Shown in pieces: positions 1 through 10,540 of a DNA stretch of 64,000 bases. The translations under genes and the position numbers were made by a program. The stretch is from Diplonema papillatum (lineage: Eukaryota > Euglenozoa > Diplonemea > Diplonemida > Diplonemidae): positions 310,001 to 374,000 of the forward strand of contig JAPJBO010000013.1 in the NCBI GenBank assembly GCA_030068145.1. Reading direction: 5' to 3'. Under the pieces are notes generated by a model that worked only from the letters and a program-made list of their open reading frames with translations, did no database searches and was not told the DNA's origin. The stretch's first letter is position 1; each line of letters opens with the position of its first letter.

Positions 1-195
1 ACGATCGTTCAGAACTGCATTCACTTCGTTTACGTCTTGATCACTCTGTGTATCTGTCTGTTTTCTCAATCTAGAGATCCCTGGTATCGGGGACACCGAC
101 TCTCGTACGAAACCTGTCCATCCAAGTGTCTGCTTCGAGTCGCCAGTAGGCATGGAAAAGGCTTCCGTCTACCCTCCAGCCCCCAATCCACACAG
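1..195 (+). other. 3' part of an intron of the ADCK-like gene
   Basis: The stretch ends in CACACAG directly before the codon at 196 that starts the conserved ADCK segment. Reading through it gives no ADCK-like residues, so the preceding exon is outside the window. Confidence 0.6.
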
Positions 196-2403
196 GCCAT
201 CTCGTGGACGACGCACCTGGCGCAGCAAATCGACCTCCGGATCGAGGCCGAGAACCTCGAGTTCTTCCTCCAGAACTTCAAAGGCTGCGATACCGACCGC
301 TTTGCCACGTTCCCTACACCTATCAAAGGACTGGCCACCGCGCACGTGCTGGTCGAGACTTTCGTTGAAGACGCAACGACGGCAAGCGACGAATACCTTC
401 GGTGTGTAGAAGACTTCTAGCCGTGGCCAATCGATTGTTTCCATTTCAGTCCATGTTTCGGTGCTTGCTCAGAAGTTCCAACCCAAAAAACAAACAGCAT
501 AAAGACACGTGGGAAAACGCTAAACCGGCACAGACAATACGAGGGCCCAGTTGGATGGCAACAGGCAACTCCGTTGCTGATGCGCGTCCGAAAAATCCAA
601 TTTGGTTCAACCCCGTGGCCTGAAACCTCGAGGTGGATACAATTGATTGATATACGGATCAACAATGCTAGCGAGACAACGGTGTCTGGATGAAACAGGC
701 CAATGATAGGTGAGGGTCAAGCAAGGAAAGGTCCGCACAAGGTCAGTAGCTTGCACTCGGTCAGGCAAGTGTCGAGAGAAAGGCGTCCATCGCGCGGAGG
801 TGGTATTCTATTGCGCCCGAGACACAACTTTTACTTATTCCAGGAACACAACCACCTCACAGCTCGCTGCCTCAAGAGCTCCGAACGCACCTGGCCGAAG
901 TAGGGATGGACACATACATGAAGTTCTTGCTGCGGGACAACTGGTATGCACATCTCCTATACATGCTTAGCTGCATGATGCTACGCCATACTGTATCAAG
1001 CTGCAGCAGTACACGATGTGTGTACACAACCCACTAGAAAGGCGTGTCCGTAGACTCCGAATGGCAGTTGTCTCTTGGAAGGAGGCATCGTCCCCCGAAA
1101 ATGTTTCTGGGACAAAGTTACTTAATCCCGGAAAGCGAAATACTCCTCATGTGAGCATGTGTTGTTGAATGACTCCTGTAGACACGGAGTGTGCATAGTG
1201 CGTTGCTCGTTGCTCAGGGTAGTCGAAGGCCTGACAATCACACTAATGCAACAAATTGGGCCCGCCTCAAGCGGGAACCCGGCAGTGGTCTCATCGATCT
1301 GCTCGACACCATGTTCGGTCGGCGAGAGAGGCAGTGTCCTGTCGTAAACATCAAACTAAGATTTTGCACCCTCCCCACCAAGGCTGCGGAGATCTCGCCG
1401 TTTTTTTTTTTGGCTAGTCAAACTTTGAGACTGTCAAAGAGAGAAAAAGAGCGAAAGAGTACGTACAGTTTGAACTTGATATACAGCAACAATCTGTGAC
1501 GATAGACTGCACAAGCCGCAACAGACTACCTCGCCGTGTCATGCTTCAGTCGCTTCTTGCCGCGTACAACAGTGAGTAGAGAAGAGAACGAGTGTACAAG
1601 AATGGAGGTAGCACGAACTACCAGACCAGCGGAGGCCACCGCAAAAATGTTTCTTACCTTTTCCTTCTCCCTCAAAACCAGCACCAATAACAACGACTCC
1701 TCACAGGCTGCACGGAGATCTGCATCCTGGCAACATCATGATCCAAAACAAGCCGTCTCCCGGGAAGAAGTGGCCGGTGGTGACTCTCGTCGACTGCGGC
1801 CTGTGCCAGGACTTGAGCGAGGAAGAAGTCGAGGTCTCGAGGTTGGTCCTCCAAGCGTTCGCGTACTGGAACGATCGCCAGCTGACCGAGGCGCTGTGGC
1901 GGATGGGCAGCGGCCGGCGTCAGAGGCCGGAGGTCGATTTCGAGAAGGTGAACGCGACGTTCCGCGACGTCTTCGACTACTACCGGCCGTGCAAAGGCGA
2001 CGACTCCGCGATCGTCGGCCGCCTGCTGGAGGCCACCTTCGACGCCGTCCGCGTGCACAAGCTGCAGCTGGAGCCCGGCTACACGTCGTTGCTGTTCGGC
2101 GTCCTTGTGCAAGAGAACTTCATCATGACCCTCGACGGGAACTTCAACATCATCAAACGCGTCGTGCCTTGGCTCGCCGGCCAGGGCATCATGACGAGCG
2201 GCATGGTCAAGAACTACACCGACAAACTGCCCGCCTTCTTGTTCCCGAAGCACGAAGACCGGAAGTCGGAGCTCGGCCCGGAGCTCGAAAAAATGGGTCT
2301 CCTGCGCGCGGAAAGCGGCAACCACCACGTCTCCTGGGACGAGGAGCGCAAGGGAGAGACGAACGAAAACTGGAAGCGCGGCATCCTCGAGGCGAGACCG
2401 TAA
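196..2403 (+). CDS. ABC1/ADCK (UbiB-like) atypical kinase, 3' exons, ADCK2-like
   Basis: Three exons join in frame: 196-401, 863-943 and 1707-2403 (984 nt, 327 codons plus TAA). Introns are GT-AG: donors GTGTGT and GTATGC, acceptors both CTCACAG; bases 1-195 end in CACACAG and look like the tail of an upstream intron. Exon 1 carries the ADCK motif QIDLRIEAENLEFF and VLVETF; exon 2 reads LPQELRTHLAEVG and MKFLLRDN; exon 3 begins with the catalytic loop LHGDLHPGN, followed by the metal-binding motif LVDCGL (DFG equivalent). ABC1/ADCK proteins are atypical kinases of mitochondria or plastids that support coenzyme Q or prenyl-lipid metabolism; the role here is inferred. The N-terminal lobe, including the KxGQ region, lies upstream of the window. 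The phase match at both junctions makes the model strong. Resemblance to ADCK2 rests on the QxDLRxEAxNL segment and is less certain. Confidence 0.88.
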
Positions 2404-2432
2404 GCGGGGGGCGGGGGGGTTCTTTTCGTATA

Positions 2433-2465
2433 TGAGCACAAGGCAGCCCCTCGAGTATTTTTTTT
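2433..2465 (+). repeat. Family B fragment just after the ADCK-like stop codon
   Basis: The 3' end of family B (GAGCACAAGGCAG then CCCTCGAGTATTTT) lies 30 bp after the TAA of the ADCK-like gene, so this repeat probably supplies part of the transcript's 3' UTR. Confidence 0.6.
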
Positions 2466-2689
2466 GAACAATAAGAGGTCAAAAGACGCCAATCTGTACG
2501 TCCCACGGGATCGTCGGAAACACAAAAAGGTCGGCGAGCGGAAACGGAAAGAGAACGGATTGGTAGCAGAACCACCGCCCAAAGGAAGGATGGCACGAAA
2601 AGTCGAAAGACACCAGACTGCACATCAATCAACCTCGGTTGATTGTCGGCAACACAGTCATGTGTCTCTCCACCCCCCCGACACACCAG

Positions 2690-2850
2690 ACTCACACCGC
2701 TGTCCTGTCTGCAGACACTCAGCTCCCGCGCTGATGATGGCCCGCCTCATGTGTCCGTGGCTTTAAGGACCGAAACACGGCGCAGACGGGACCAGTGCAG
2801 TGTGGAGCACAGCCATCCCAAGCACGTTCTTGCAGCCCCCCCACGAGAGG
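2690..2850 (+). repeat. Family E dispersed repeat, partial copy
   Basis: Shares the run CGCTGATGATGG and GACCGAAACACGGCGCAGAC with copies at 7140-7300 and (more diverged) 10420-10540. The longer copies begin with a CTAGCGAGTC segment that this copy lacks. No coding potential is kept between copies. Confidence 0.7.
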
Positions 2851-3211
2851 CAGGTTTCTGCCCAAACTCCTCATTCGTGATCCTTTCCCGCACCAGTCTT
2901 ACAGTTTGCGAGGTATGGTGGTCACGTAAAGGCCTGCACTCGTCCATTCTGCAGCAATATTTCTCCCTCTCTAGCTTCCGATGAAACATGCACCAGAGAC
3001 TTGATAAGTCTGAAGGTGATGCACCACACAAAAAACAACAATAAAGGCGAATTCAGCATTTGAGCTCCCACCAACAACCTTGCCCAGGTTACCAACGAAC
3101 ACCGGAGGTGCGGTTGTTTTCTACTAGCGAGTTCTTGTACGGACCAGTAAGAGTGCCAATGCTACTCTTTCTATATTGTAGTCTATTCATGATAACCAAC
3201 TACATATAAAA

Positions 3212-3347
3212 GGTGTCACGGGATAACGCTGCTTAACGGCAGTTGAGAGCATGCTGATCCGTGTGGTCCGTGTACTTAAAAGTTCCCAATGTTTAACGGC
3301 TTCGTCACGTGGGCGGCCCTGAGATGATTACCCCCTCAGGTGACACC
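3212..3347 (+). repeat. Family R element, copy 1, closed by GGTGTCA/TGACACC
   Basis: The element begins GGTGTCA and ends TGACACC, a perfect 7 bp terminal pairing. It contains the internal hairpin CCTGAG/CTCAGG just before the end. Its relative at 11478-11608 has the same ends and order but different stem sequences. It could be a structured RNA or a very small MITE with 7 bp inverted ends. Confidence 0.55.
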
Positions 3348-3754
3348 ACTTTATCTGTAGCCATACTTCAACTTGCTTTGCCGCTGCGCGCTAAACTGAC
3401 GCCTGCCGCAGCAACAGCCAATGCCCCCGCCTGAACACGAAACTAAGATTTCCTCCTCCCAAAAAAAAGATATCAAGAACTAGCTTATCGAGCTGCAGCA
3501 GTGTGGGATGGGCTTCAGTTACGTCCGACACATTGTGGAGAACCTGCCGCACGTCCATCCACCAGATCCGAGCTCTTCCGTCAAAACCGAAAGAACGAAC
3601 GCTCCGTCGCGCCCAGGGGGGCGGGGGAGCGAGCCAAATAAGGTGCCCCTTTCCCCCCTCCTTTCCCCCACCCCCCCTTTTTCTTTTGAATCAGCGGTGT
3701 TGAAACACCTGCTTTGAAAATGCTCGAGGAGGCTGCCACGTGCAAAAGTCTCCT

Positions 3755-3830
3755 AAAAGTTACGACGGGGGAGACCCTGCCTGAAGGACCAACCACCCCC
3801 GGGTGGGCTAGTCTGACACAGAGTTGTCAA
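3755..3830 (+). repeat. Family Q two-hairpin repeat, copy 1
   Basis: Contains the linker CCAACCACC and the hairpin CCACCC/GGGTGG followed by GCTAGTCTGACAC, the signature of family Q. It directly abuts a family B copy. Confidence 0.55.
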
Positions 3831-3835
3831 CAGGA

Positions 3836-4056
3836 AAATACTCGAGGGACTGCCTTGTGCTCATTTCGAAGGAGGCTAGAGGGGGAGAAAACAATACAAC
3901 TACAAAGTGGGTCTTTTTTGTTGAACGCTTACGCCCGCCACTAAACCCAGGGTTACCTGTGTTTCGTGTGGGCTACAGCACATTTACCTCCTTTGATCTA
4001 TCGCAACTGGCAGTCTCCTCAAGCATTTCCTACAAAGCAGGTGCTTATACAAAAAA
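3836..4056 (-). repeat. Family B dispersed repeat (SINE-like), full copy
   Basis: About 220 bp on the minus strand, from GCACCTGCTTTGTAGGAAAT to CCCTCGAGTATTTT. Other long copies are at 11706-11930, 30350-30590 and 52836-53035, with partial copies at 17836, 22390 and 2433. The family has no shared open frame. The target flanks show no clear duplication, so whether it is a SINE is not settled. Confidence 0.75.
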
Positions 4057-4084
4057 AAAAAGTTAGTGGTGGTACTCATCAGCA

Positions 4085-4425
4085 TACATTTGCTCCTTGG
4101 AGACTTGGACTCCTGTTCCGTCAGTGGTATGGTCCTTTGACAGAGTGAACCGATGCCTCTCATCTGACCTTTAAAAACACGGCTGAGGCACGCATGCTCT
4201 TGACAGACGCTAGCGTCCGGCATCGTGCATGCGTGTTACACAGTCGTTGGGTGGTTTTGACAAGGGGTTTCATCGGTCACTCGTGGGCTTCGTTACTTCA
4301 CGAGCTCTTGTTCCGTCAGTGGGATGGTTCTTTAGCAGAGTGAGCCGATGCCTCTCATCTCACCCTTAAAAACACGGCTGAGGCACGCATGCTATTGACA
4401 GACGCTAGCGTCCGACACTCCTGTT
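4085..4425 (+). repeat. Direct duplication, ~196 bp period (family N)
   Basis: TTCCGTCAGTGG, then AGAGTGA, CCGATGCCTCTCATCT and GACGCTAGCGTCCG, occurs at about 4115 and again about 196 bp later. Diverged relatives are at 28140-28250 (plus) and 50330-50420 (minus). Confidence 0.65.
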
Positions 4426-4429
4426 TCGC

Positions 4430-5569
4430 GATTGTGGGGAGTCGTCGGCATGTGCCGTGCCCGCAGAACCGCAGGTAAATCCGGGGACAAAACACGCCAA
4501 CAAACAGCAGCATCGAATTCGATAGGAATGAACCGGCTTACATAACGGAGAAGAGGACAGACCCACTCGTCAGCAAATAAAAAATGGTCCCGCTTGGCGT
4601 GCGTTCGACCTTCTTCACCCCTCAGCGAGCAAACTAAGGATCCTAGGACGCGAGCAAGATACGCTGTCGACAACGAAAAAGTTCAGCGAAACCGCACGCA
4701 GCTCTTGAAGACTCCCCCGGAGGGAGAAGGTTTCCTTCAGTGCTGCCGGGCGTACGCGTTCGACAGAAAAAAGACCAACTTTAGTGTTTTCTACCCCCCA
4801 CCTGGTCGGGTTTCGCTCGCGACCGTTTCCTGAACAATCCTTCACTAAATCCGCGGTTAAATAACCTGGCCTCAGTGGTGCAAGCACCACGCGCTCTTCA
4901 AACCCAAAAAACACCCCCCCCCCCCCCCCTTGCCTCTAGCCCGTCGAAGTAAGCACCGGGCGGCCCCTCCCTCCGTATCCCCTCCCCCTTCCAAAAGCCT
5001 GATTCTCCGCCATCTGTTCCCGTGTGCCCAACGAGCGCCTACTTTGGGCACGGTGGCTGTTCACAGTAGCGTCGGTGGTCGGTCTGCATGCGTGCGGTGA
5101 ACGCGGAAGTGCTTTCATCTCGTTGAAGAGATTCCTTGCGAAGCGCAGGTCTTGACGCGAAGAGTTTACCCCACCACCGTACGCTGGTACCCGGTTAAGA
5201 ACCGTAACAATTTCCTCCTTATAATAATAGATAAAGCATGGAACCACAAGGAGTGCGTTCTCTTGACCTTTGTCGCTGGTCTCGTATCCCGCGACATGTG
5301 CACCTGCAGCATAATCACGTGCATTCGTGCTCTGCCGGTGCAACATTATAGAGCAGGTCTGAAGTAGACGTTGCCGAGTCTGCTTATCTGCTGCAAAAAA
5401 AGGCTCTTCTCACCTCAGCAGGTTTCACTGAACCGAATCTTCCGCACACCAGTTCTGGTTGCGGGCTTCAATCAGGGCAGTTTTGTTGGCCGAACCCGGC
5501 CTCCCGCTCCTTAGGTAAGGAGACGAAACCTGACCAGCCCGAACCGTCCCGGCGCAAGAAGACACGGTA
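4430..5569. other. Stretch without a recognisable gene
   Basis: No open frame here shows a known domain, and I saw no tandem repeat. The only notable element is a C17 run at 4914-4930, seven bases after the last family-like sequence. Confidence 0.5.
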
Positions 5570-5757
5570 AATGGCGGAAGAAGCAAGAACCACTCCACTC
5601 AACCGACACCTCCGAACGCACCGAGTCGTGCTTCCGGCGCGTGCACTCAATTCGTAGCATCGTCTTCGTTCGTCTTGGTGCGTGGTGGACATTCCGAGAC
5701 GCGCCACACTCCTTCCGTTGGGTAGCGCTCTCCTCTTCCGCCGCAGTTTTCGTCATG
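5570..5757 (+). repeat. Family M dispersed repeat, copy 1
   Basis: Matches 17004-17180 from AAATGGCGGAAGAAGCAAGA through CACACTCCTTCCG to TTTTCGTCATG. Indels between the copies break the frame, so it is treated as a repeat and not a gene. Confidence 0.65.
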
Positions 5758-6024
5758 ACCCGATCACTGCACGAATGAACCCATGAATCGCCCTTTTGTG
5801 CACACCCTGCGACGCGCTATCAGCCCGCTCACCGGAACAACTATCATGAGACCTTATTCCCCTCACACACTCGCTCGTGTCAGATGGAAGCAATTCGATG
5901 CAGCGAGACGATACCCCCCCCCCCCATTCTTCTTTTCTACCCTAGCCCTGCGGCGCCGCTGCCTGAGTCAGCACTTTGCCCGTCCCCCCCGCCCCCTTTT
6001 CCTTTCAAAGTAAGCGCCTGCTTT

Positions 6025-6352
6025 TGGGGTGGCCATGGTCATCGGGTCGACGGGGAGGATCACAAATTATCATGGGCTGTCATGTGATCTGTTGTGATTC
6101 CGTGTGATTTTTGTTGTTAGTGTGGTACTCATTTGCTTGCAAATGACTCCCCACTAACGCAACAAGACGACGATTCTTGTTGATTTCTTGTGATTTAGAA
6201 CGATTTTTTTTGTGATTTCTACTGATTTCTTGTGATCTAGAACGATTTTCTGTGAGGTCGTCAGCAGGCAGATGCTGTAGTGCACCTGTTTTAGAGTTGT
6301 CCCATGACAATTTGTGATTCCCCCCGTCGACCCGATGACCATGACCACCCCA
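6025..6352. mobile_element. MITE with ~50 bp terminal inverted repeats (family G)
   Basis: The left end TGGGGTGGCCATGGTCATCG and the right end are inverted copies over about 52 bp, with few mismatches: both contain ATGGTCATCGGGTCGACGGGG and, further in, ATCACAAATTRTCATGGG. The 328 bp interior holds two imperfect copies of TGATTTCTTGTGATYTAGAA and no coding frame. Both flanks contain GCTTT, a possible target duplication offset by one base. Confidence 0.72.
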
Positions 6353-6797
6353 GGCTTTGCAGCAAATCCGCTCGAGGGGCCCGCCAGGGGTGGATTACAA
6401 ACGACGGAGAACTACCGCCTAGGACGTTTTCTTCCAGGCCCTTCTCGCATGTCGTGCCCGTAAGGAAGTGTCAGCTTGGAGCTGTTGCGAACAAGAGGAA
6501 TCCAACGGGTTGATTGCACCTTAGCACTTCGCTTCGTCACAGCGGTGGCGAGTGGAATTGCCCAGCGCCCTGAATGCCAACGCTAAGAAATCAGGTCAAG
6601 CGCACGGTGCTGGCTGCAAAACTCTGTCTGAAAGAGCAAGTGACCGGAGCTATCCATCGGATCATAGGCCCGCGTGCCGCCGGGATCTGAACACCTTCCC
6701 GTAGGACTCGCATAAGATCCAACTCTGGATTGGTCTTAAGATCCCGAGCGAGACCGGAGGGGGACAGCTGCTCAACACAACGCCCCAGTGGCAAGAA

Positions 6798-6897
6798 GAA
6801 GAAGAAAAAGGCCGCACCTGGTCCAGGAACGTGACGGTCAACCACAGCTTGCAAAGCTTGAGTCGAAGGTAGCACAGTGCTACAACCCGCTGGTACG
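6798..6897 (-). mobile_element. SINE (family C), 5'-truncated copy with 13 bp target duplication
   Basis: Flanked by the perfect direct repeat CCAGTGGCAAGAA at 6785-6797 and 6898-6910. On the minus strand the element ends in a CTT-rich tail after GAACGTTCC-like family sequence (CAGGTGCGGCC, then TTTTTCTTCTTC). Only the tail-proximal ~100 bp are present, the 5'-truncation expected of a reverse-transcribed insert read on the minus strand. Confidence 0.8.
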
Positions 6898-6982
6898 CCA
6901 GTGGCAAGAAAAATAAACAGAGGGCCTTCAGTGCCACATACGGAGAAGATCTATACGCATGCATGAGAGGCAGTGTGCTGCC

Positions 6983-7300
6983 TAGCGAGTCGCAGTCACA
7001 AATAGGGTGGGTGCCCTGAGTTTTTCAACTGATTGCTCAGACACGGTTGTAGGGGCCTTCTCCCCGTGACGGATTCGCCTGTGCTCTGGCAGCACGGGTG
7101 GTCCTGGCTGTGACGAGCTATGAACAGCCGCTTGACAAACCAGACTCATGCCGCTGTTCTGCAGACTCTCAGGTTCCGCGCTGATGATGGTCCGCCTTAT
7201 GTGTCCGAGGGTTAAAGGACCGAAACACGGCGCAGACGGGACCAGTGCGGTGTTGAGCGCATATCCATTCCAAGCACGTTCTTGCAATCCCCCCCATCCT
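6983..7300 (+). repeat. Family E dispersed repeat, long copy
   Basis: Starts at CTAGCGAGTCGCAGTCA and runs through TGTGACGAGC, CCAGACTC and CGCTGATGATGGTCCG to the poly-C at 7291. The same order is seen at 10228-10540; the 2690 copy has only the second half. Confidence 0.7.
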
Positions 7301-7439
7301 CCCCTCCTATTGTATCATCTTCCGACAGTCTCGTCCACAACATCTATCCTCAGTCGCCCTCGCCTTGTTCATATGAGGTCTCGTCAAAGAGTTGAAGAAA
7401 GGCAAGCCATACGACGGGAAAAAGGTATCAGGACAAACC

Positions 7440-7500
7440 GAGAGAAAGACTTCACCCCCCCCCCCCCCCCCAAAAAAAAAAAACGGCAAAAAAAAGCCCA
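7440..7500 (+). repeat. Poly-C/poly-A homopolymer tract
   Basis: A run of about 17 C is followed by 11 A and more A-rich sequence. Nothing else is seen between 7300 and 7790. Confidence 0.6.
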
Positions 7501-7796
7501 CGAAAAAAAGCAGTCACATTGTTTTTGTATCAAGCTTCAATTCTCTCCCCTCGCATGGTCCACTCAGTTCTGGCGGTCAAGAATTCACGTTTCCCACGTG
7601 GAACGGCAAACGCCGACGGGGACAATTACCCCTGTTGGCGCGGTGGAAGCAAGAAAAGCGAGTTCGAACCAGGTGGCAGGTTAGGACGATACGTCTACAC
7701 GAATGCGGCAACAACGCCATTTGTCCTAGACCTGATAGAAGTTCCTGAAGCTGACACACGCACGGAGAATAGCTGCTCAAAGCGCCTCTCAGCAAG

Positions 7797-8275
7797 CCGG
7801 TCCATCCCTATCTCCTGGAACTGTATCGAATTGCCTGCCGCTGTTCATTGTAGCGAATCGAGGTCCACCACAGTCTATCAGCATCCCTATACATACATAT
7901 ATTTTCTTGGAGCTGCATTCCTCTGTCTATCACAGTGGAGTGAGGAGCGAACCCCAATCTCGAGAGCGAAGACGAAGAAGCGACGATCAACCTCGGCAAC
8001 ACGGCGGAAGACGACACAGGCATCGCCCAAGCGCCGTCGTAAGGAAGCAACCAGCGACGCGCAGCCGATGCACCTGGACGAGCAATCGAAGGGGAAGCGC
8101 GGCTCCAAACGCGCGCCTGAGCGCGACGATCAAGACGAGCTTAAGAGGCGAAAGCATGACACATCACGTGCGAAGAGATAACCGCGCCGTCGGCGATGCA
8201 GATTATCGCCACAGATTCTTTGCATTCTAACCCAAACTATCACAGTCTATCAGGAGGGGATGGACAGGCTTAGCT
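7797..8275. mobile_element. Diverged family F MITE interrupted by a 300 bp insert
   Basis: The left part (GCCGGTCCATCCCTATCTC, GCCTGCCGCTGTT, GGTCCACCACAGTCTATCA) and the right end (CTATCAGGAGGGGATGGACA) match family F seen intact at 8481-8661. Between them lies a foreign 300 bp block, 7937-8236, bounded on both sides by the identical 10-mer CTATCACAGT (7927-7936 and 8237-8246). That 10-mer may be a target duplication, or a recombination scar because family F itself repeats this motif. Confidence 0.6.
7937..8236 (+). pseudogene. Basic coding fragment (NLS-like) inserted in a MITE
   Basis: In one frame the insert reads a Lys/Arg-rich tail with PKRRRKEATSD and ends DELKRRKHDTSRAKR before TAA at 8179-8181. 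The same ending, DELKRRKHDATRAKR, is found on the minus strand at 24920-24990, with a one-base frame difference upstream. The conservation suggests both derive from the 3' end of a real gene elsewhere, possibly a nuclear protein. No domain is recognisable. Upstream codons in this frame belong to the MITE, so no start can be assigned. Confidence 0.4.
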
Positions 8276-8480
8276 CTCAGGGCGAAATAGAGCCTACGGT
8301 TGTAACGTAACGCGCCCCTTCAGCGTCGCTCATAACCACCCAACGACTACAGCAGCCACAGGAGACTGAAGGCGCCTGAATGCCGCGTCACAGGGCAACC
8401 CATATATATGTAGTCGGCAGTCAGCATCTCAGCACTTCCTTCAACGAGACCACGCGTCGTTGCACTTCAAATCAGATTCC

Positions 8481-8661
8481 TGAGCCGGTCCGTCCCTATC
8501 TCTTGAAACTGCATCGAAGTGCCTGCCGCTGTTTATCACAGCGTAATCACGGTCCACCACGGTCTATCAGGTCCATCCCGAGCCCCTAGAGCTGCATCGA
8601 ATTGCCCGGTGCTGTATTCTTCGGTCTATCACGGTCTATCAAGAGGGGATGGACCGGCTCA
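8481..8661. mobile_element. Family F MITE, intact copy (TIR TGAGCCGGTCC)
   Basis: 181 bp with inverted ends: left TGAGCCGGTCCGTCCC, right GGGATGGACCGGCTCA. The interior repeats GGTCTATCA several times. The flanks ATTCC and AATCC are similar but not identical, so the target duplication is uncertain here. Nearly identical to 19235-19414. Confidence 0.8.
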
Positions 8662-8943
8662 AATCCCGCAACCGTCTGAGCATTCCTCGCTTGTCTCCTT
8701 CAGGATCGAAAAAAACAGAGAAGACAACGGTCGCACAAGCCAACACACTGCAAAGCAAACGGAAACGAAAGGGGGACGAAAAAAAGGAAACACAAACGAA
8801 CGAGAAAGAAGACCGGGATAAAAACACTCCACCAGCCCCCCCTTTCTCCCACCTTCCTCTCCCCGCGAAAATAAATAAATAAATAAGAAGACCACGCCAC
8901 AATTTGGATAAAGAGAAAGAAAAAAAAGGCTCTAAAAAAAAAG

Positions 8944-8980
8944 GAATTTCAAGCGAACCTTAACTCTAAAAACCTGCCCC
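8944..8980 (+). repeat. Family A motif, partial
   Basis: GGAATTTCAAGCGAACCTTA then ACTCTAAAA, the core of a ~45 bp motif found at least eleven times in the window. This copy lies about 190 bp upstream of the cold-shock gene. Confidence 0.7.
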
Positions 8981-9164
8981 CCCAGCAGCGACCAGCACGA
9001 AGGAGCAGGTACAGCAGACAACAATAGAAAGCTGTCGAAGAACTATATCGTGTGTCGCCAGGATCTTTCCAACTGAACAAAGCCAAGAGGCCCACACGCC
9101 GCCTCAACCAAAGTAAAAACAAAAAATAAAACACACGCACACGCACACGCACACCAAAAGAGAA

Positions 9165-9805
9165 ATGTCACAGCCGTCCGTCTTGAAAATCCCGGTCATG
9201 ACACTCCCCGTCATGAAGAAGGAACGCCACACAGGGGTCGTGAAGAGCTTCAGCAACAGCAGCGGCTTCGGGTTCATCGACTGCGACGCGGCTAAGAAGA
9301 TATACGCGCGCGACGTGTTTCTGCACAAGGCGCAGGCCGGGGGCATCACGGTGGGGTCGAAGGTCGAGTTCTGCATCGAAGTGAGCGAAAAAGGCATGCC
9401 GCAGGCCCGGGAGGTGCGGCTGCTGTCCGACACGACGAACAGCTGGGGCGCCGGCGAGCCGGGAGCCGCAGGCGGCCTGCCGCAGCCGTCGCTGTCGCCG
9501 CCCACTTCGGGCAGCCTGCCTGCCGCCGGGATCCCCATCCACACCGTCAGGTTGCCACAAGGGCGGGGGGACGACGCCGCGTGCGCCAACCCGCCGCTGA
9601 CCCCGCCGCGGCTGAACGGCGCCGGCAAGCAGGCGCTCCCGTTCCCCCGCGCCGCCGCCTCCAACCCCTCCGACGACAGCGACGATTCGTCGAGCGAGCC
9701 CGAACTCCTCTACCCGCAGCAAGCCCAGCAGCACCAGCAGCAGCAGCAGCAGCTCCAGCAGCTGCACTTCCAGCAGCAGCTCCAGCAGCTCCAGCAGCTG
9801 CAGAT

Positions 9806-9843
<38 letters not shown>

Positions 9844-10193
9844 TCCCGCCTGCGTTCCTGCAGTTCCTGCCGGCGTTCAATCAGCAGGTGGCGGCGGCCG
9901 CGGCGGCGTCGTCGATGGGCGCCGCCGGGCAGCTGTCAGCCCAGGCGGCGTCCATGAGCGCCCTGCAGCAGCAGCTGGCCGCTCTGCAGCTCGGGATGGC
10001 CTCCGGCAACCCGTGCATGCTGACCGACCTGGCCGCCATGGGCGGCGGCATGCCTGCGATGGGCGGCGGCATGGCTGCGATGGGCGGCGGCATGCCTGCG
10101 ATGGGTGGCATGCAAATGCCCATGTTCATGTGCCCCGTCTTCTACCAGTACCCGGCCGCCGCTGCGCCAGAGGACGGCGGCAAAAAGAAGTGA
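9165..10193 (+). CDS. Cold-shock-domain RNA/DNA-binding protein with Gln-rich and Gly/Met-rich tail
   Basis: A single-exon frame of 342 residues. Residues about 19-88 form a cold-shock domain: GVVKSFSNSSGFGFIDC contains the RNP1-like GFGFI and DVFLH at 50-54 is RNP2. Such domains bind single-stranded nucleic acid and act in mRNA packaging, translation or chromatin. Residues about 90-180 are Pro/Gly-rich and probably disordered, about 184-226 are nearly pure Gln (CAG codons), and the C-terminus has Ala-rich stretches and repeats of GGGMPAM before FYQYP. A low-complexity tail like this often drives self-association. The ATG at 9165 is the first in frame with the domain and follows a CACACG-rich leader. 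GC at third positions is much higher than in the flanks, supporting real coding. No intron is needed. Confidence 0.9.
9720..9843 (+). repeat. CAG trinucleotide tract inside the cold-shock gene
   Basis: CAGCAG repeats interrupted by CTC and TTC triplets encode the Gln-rich segment. The tract is in frame and likely length-polymorphic. Confidence 0.85.
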
Positions 10194-10227
10194 GACCCAC
10201 AAACCGGGAGTCCCAGCCCCAGCGATG

Positions 10228-10540
10228 CTGCGGTCTAGCGAGTCCGCAGTCAAACGAGTAGGGCGGGCGCCGTGAGTTCTTTAAGGTAACAACCGCGGTT
10301 GTCAACATCGAAAAGTGCCTATTGGCTGCGTACAGGCGATAACGCATACGCACAAGCACAGAACATGCCGATTGGCCGGCATGGGTGCTGCTGGTTGTGA
10401 CGAGCGGAAGCCGTCTGCCAAACCAGACTCACACCGCTGTGCTGTCTGCAGACACTCAGGTTCCGCGCTGATGATGGTCCTTGGTGTGTCCTTGGCTTCG
10501 ACGGCCGAAACGTGCAGGTAGGCTCAGTGAGTCGGTCGCA
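10228..10540 (+). repeat. Family E dispersed repeat, copy after the cold-shock gene
   Basis: Begins 35 bp after the stop with TCTAGCGAGTCCGCAGTCA and continues to GCGCTGATGATGGTCC, colinear with 6983-7300. It probably contributes the 3' flank of the cold-shock transcript. Confidence 0.7.

Noticed and set aside
1536-2435. 299-codon open frame overlapping the ADCK exon
   Set aside because: It is another frame of the same GC-rich exon. The spliced ADCK frame has conserved kinase motifs; this one has none.
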